Shown here: piece by piece, positions 63,142 through 64,000 of the stretch
Layout of the letters: each line of letters starts with the position of its first letter
How positions within the stretch are numbered: position 1 is the first letter of the stretch
From: Qingshengfaniella alkalisoli
GTDB taxonomy: Bacteria; Pseudomonadota; Alphaproteobacteria; Rhodobacterales; Rhodobacteraceae
Length of the DNA: 64,000 nt
NCBI RefSeq assembly: GCF_007855645.1
Contig: NZ_CP042265.1
Location: forward strand, 1-64,000
Direction of reading: 5' to 3'
Translations under genes and position numbers: made by a program
The notes under the pieces: generated by a model
The model's database searches: none
The model's input: the letters and a program-made list of their open reading frames with translations, nothing else
Told to the model about the DNA's origin: nothing

Positions 63142-64000
63142 TTAGAACCGGGTGATGACCGTGGCGCCGACGGACTGGAACTTGTCCATGTTCATCAGGG
63201 CCCCGGGAGCATCTGCAAGGCTGATCCGATCCCCCACCAGGCGCGCCGGATCAAGCTTCCCGCTGGCCACCATGTCAAGCATTGCGCCATAGCGGTGCGC
63301 CTGCATGCCGTGTGAGCCGAGCAGTTCGATCTCCTGACCAACGATCCTGGGCATCGGCACGGCGGGAGCGGCGTGCTCGCCGAGCATCAGGCCCACCTGG
63401 ATGTGCTTGCCCCGCGGCCGCAGGCAGAGAATCGAGTTGGTCATGGTCACGGTGTGCCCGAGCGCATCAAGGGAGACATGCGCACCACCCCGCGTGGTGT
63501 CCCTGATCGCCGCGGGCACATCAGCCTCCCGGCCGTCGATCACCTCCACCGCGCCGAGTGCCCGGGCCAAGTCCAGCTTCGCGGGGTCGAGATCCACGCC
63601 GATGACATTCGCGCCCGCAGCCGCAGCGATCATCACAGCGGACAGTCCGACACCGCCACAGCCATGAACCGCCACCCATTGACCCGCGCTGACCTTGCCC
63701 TGGTCGATGACAGCCCGGAAGGAGGTCGCGAACCGGCATCCGAGACTGGCCGCGGTGGCGAACTCCATGCTCTCGGGCAAGGCCACGAGGTTCAGATCGG
63801 CCTGATGGATGGCGACGTAGTTGGCGAAGGACCCCCAATGGGTGAAGCCTGGCTGCTCCTGGTGCAGGCAGACCTGCTGGTGTCCGGCATGGCACTCGGA
63901 ACAGCTGCCGCAGCCGCAGATGAACGGCACGGTGACCTTGTCGCCTACCTTCCAGTTGGTCACGTCCTTGCCCACGGCCTCGACCACGCCGGCCAGCTCG
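63142..64000 (-). CDS. Zinc-dependent alcohol dehydrogenase (partial)
   Basis: Medium-chain zinc dehydrogenase, cut by the window end at its 5' side; the last ~286 residues are present. The structural-zinc loop [17 protein letters not shown], the catalytic [11 protein letters not shown] region and the Rossmann motif [15 protein letters not shown] are visible, as are [11 protein letters not shown] and [11 protein letters not shown]. It is a cytoplasmic NAD(P)-linked oxidoreductase of small alcohols or aldehydes; the substrate is unknown. Nothing in the short region at 62902-63141 links it to the truncated hydrolase upstream. Confidence 0.85.
   Translation of the reverse strand, partial: ELAGVVEAVGKDVTNWKVGDKVTVPFICGCGSCSECHAGHQQVCLHQEQPGFTHWGSFANYVAIHQADLNLVALPESMEFATAASLGCRFATSFRAVIDQGKVSAGQWVAVHGCGGVGLSAVMIAAAAGANVIGVDLDPAKLDLARALGAVEVIDGREADVPAAIRDTTRGGAHVSLDALGHTVTMTNSILCLRPRGKHIQVGLMLGEHAAPAVPMPRIVGQEIELLGSHGMQAHRYGAMLDMVASGKLDPARLVGDRISLADAPGALMNMDKFQSVGATVITRF

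Overview
The window looks like an accessory replicon (plasmid or chromid) of an alphaproteobacterium of the Rhodobacterales/Roseobacter type. It is GC-rich, has a ParA/ParB pair next to iteron-like repeats, TRAP and FbpABC-type transporters, CueR-CopA, XdhABC, a VPLPA-CTERM-like surface protein and a GSU2403-family protein. No rRNA or tRNA gene and no CRISPR array was seen. All family calls come from reading motifs and overall resemblance; no database search was run.

Layout. 1-2.8 kb: probable origin repeats and a parAB partition locus with three identical or near-identical 17-bp palindromes. 2.8-9 kb: type I secretion ABC protein and HlyD-family adaptor, a type II dehydroquinase on the other strand, and a FepA-like siderophore receptor, with Fur-like AT palindromes upstream. 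9-11.7 kb: small genes (YjhX family, transglutaminase-like, two unknown proteins, a zinc ribbon). 11.9-15.7 kb: copper operon copA-cueR-glutaredoxin/MauE with a readable MerR-type promoter. 15.7-21.2 kb: gabD, tesA and divergent ybbA-ybbP. 21.3-25.5 kb: an autotransporter followed by a VPLPA-CTERM-like protein, sharing a promoter motif.

26-35 kb: PfpI, a ribbon-helix-helix protein, a sugar-type locus (Gfo/Idh/MocA oxidoreductase, aldehyde dehydrogenase, LacI regulator, YihS-like isomerase), an orphan LuxR and a Crp/Fnr regulator. 35-42.6 kb: DUF2189 protein, AzgA-like purine permease with a structured 5' region, and xdhABC, together a purine uptake and oxidation unit. 42.8-46.8 kb: ferric iron ABC transporter. 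46.9-49.4 kb: methyltransferase, SGNH hydrolase and the scar of a deleted tctABC/tctDE locus.

49.4-58.9 kb: a coherent catabolic island: an RpiR regulator diverging from an N-formylglutamate-amidohydrolase-like enzyme, TRAP transporter (DctQMP), PuuA-like glutamine synthetase homologue, aldehyde dehydrogenase and Fe-alcohol dehydrogenase, with a short-chain dehydrogenase facing it. The gene set suggests gamma-glutamylation-dependent use of an amine or amino alcohol, and is the best candidate for an undescribed pathway. 59-64 kb: GSU2403-family nucleotidyltransferase-fold protein behind a repeat-dense promoter, a glycosyltransferase, an unknown gene, an IS6-type transposase with an in-frame stop, a 5'-truncated hydrolase, and an alcohol dehydrogenase cut by the window end.
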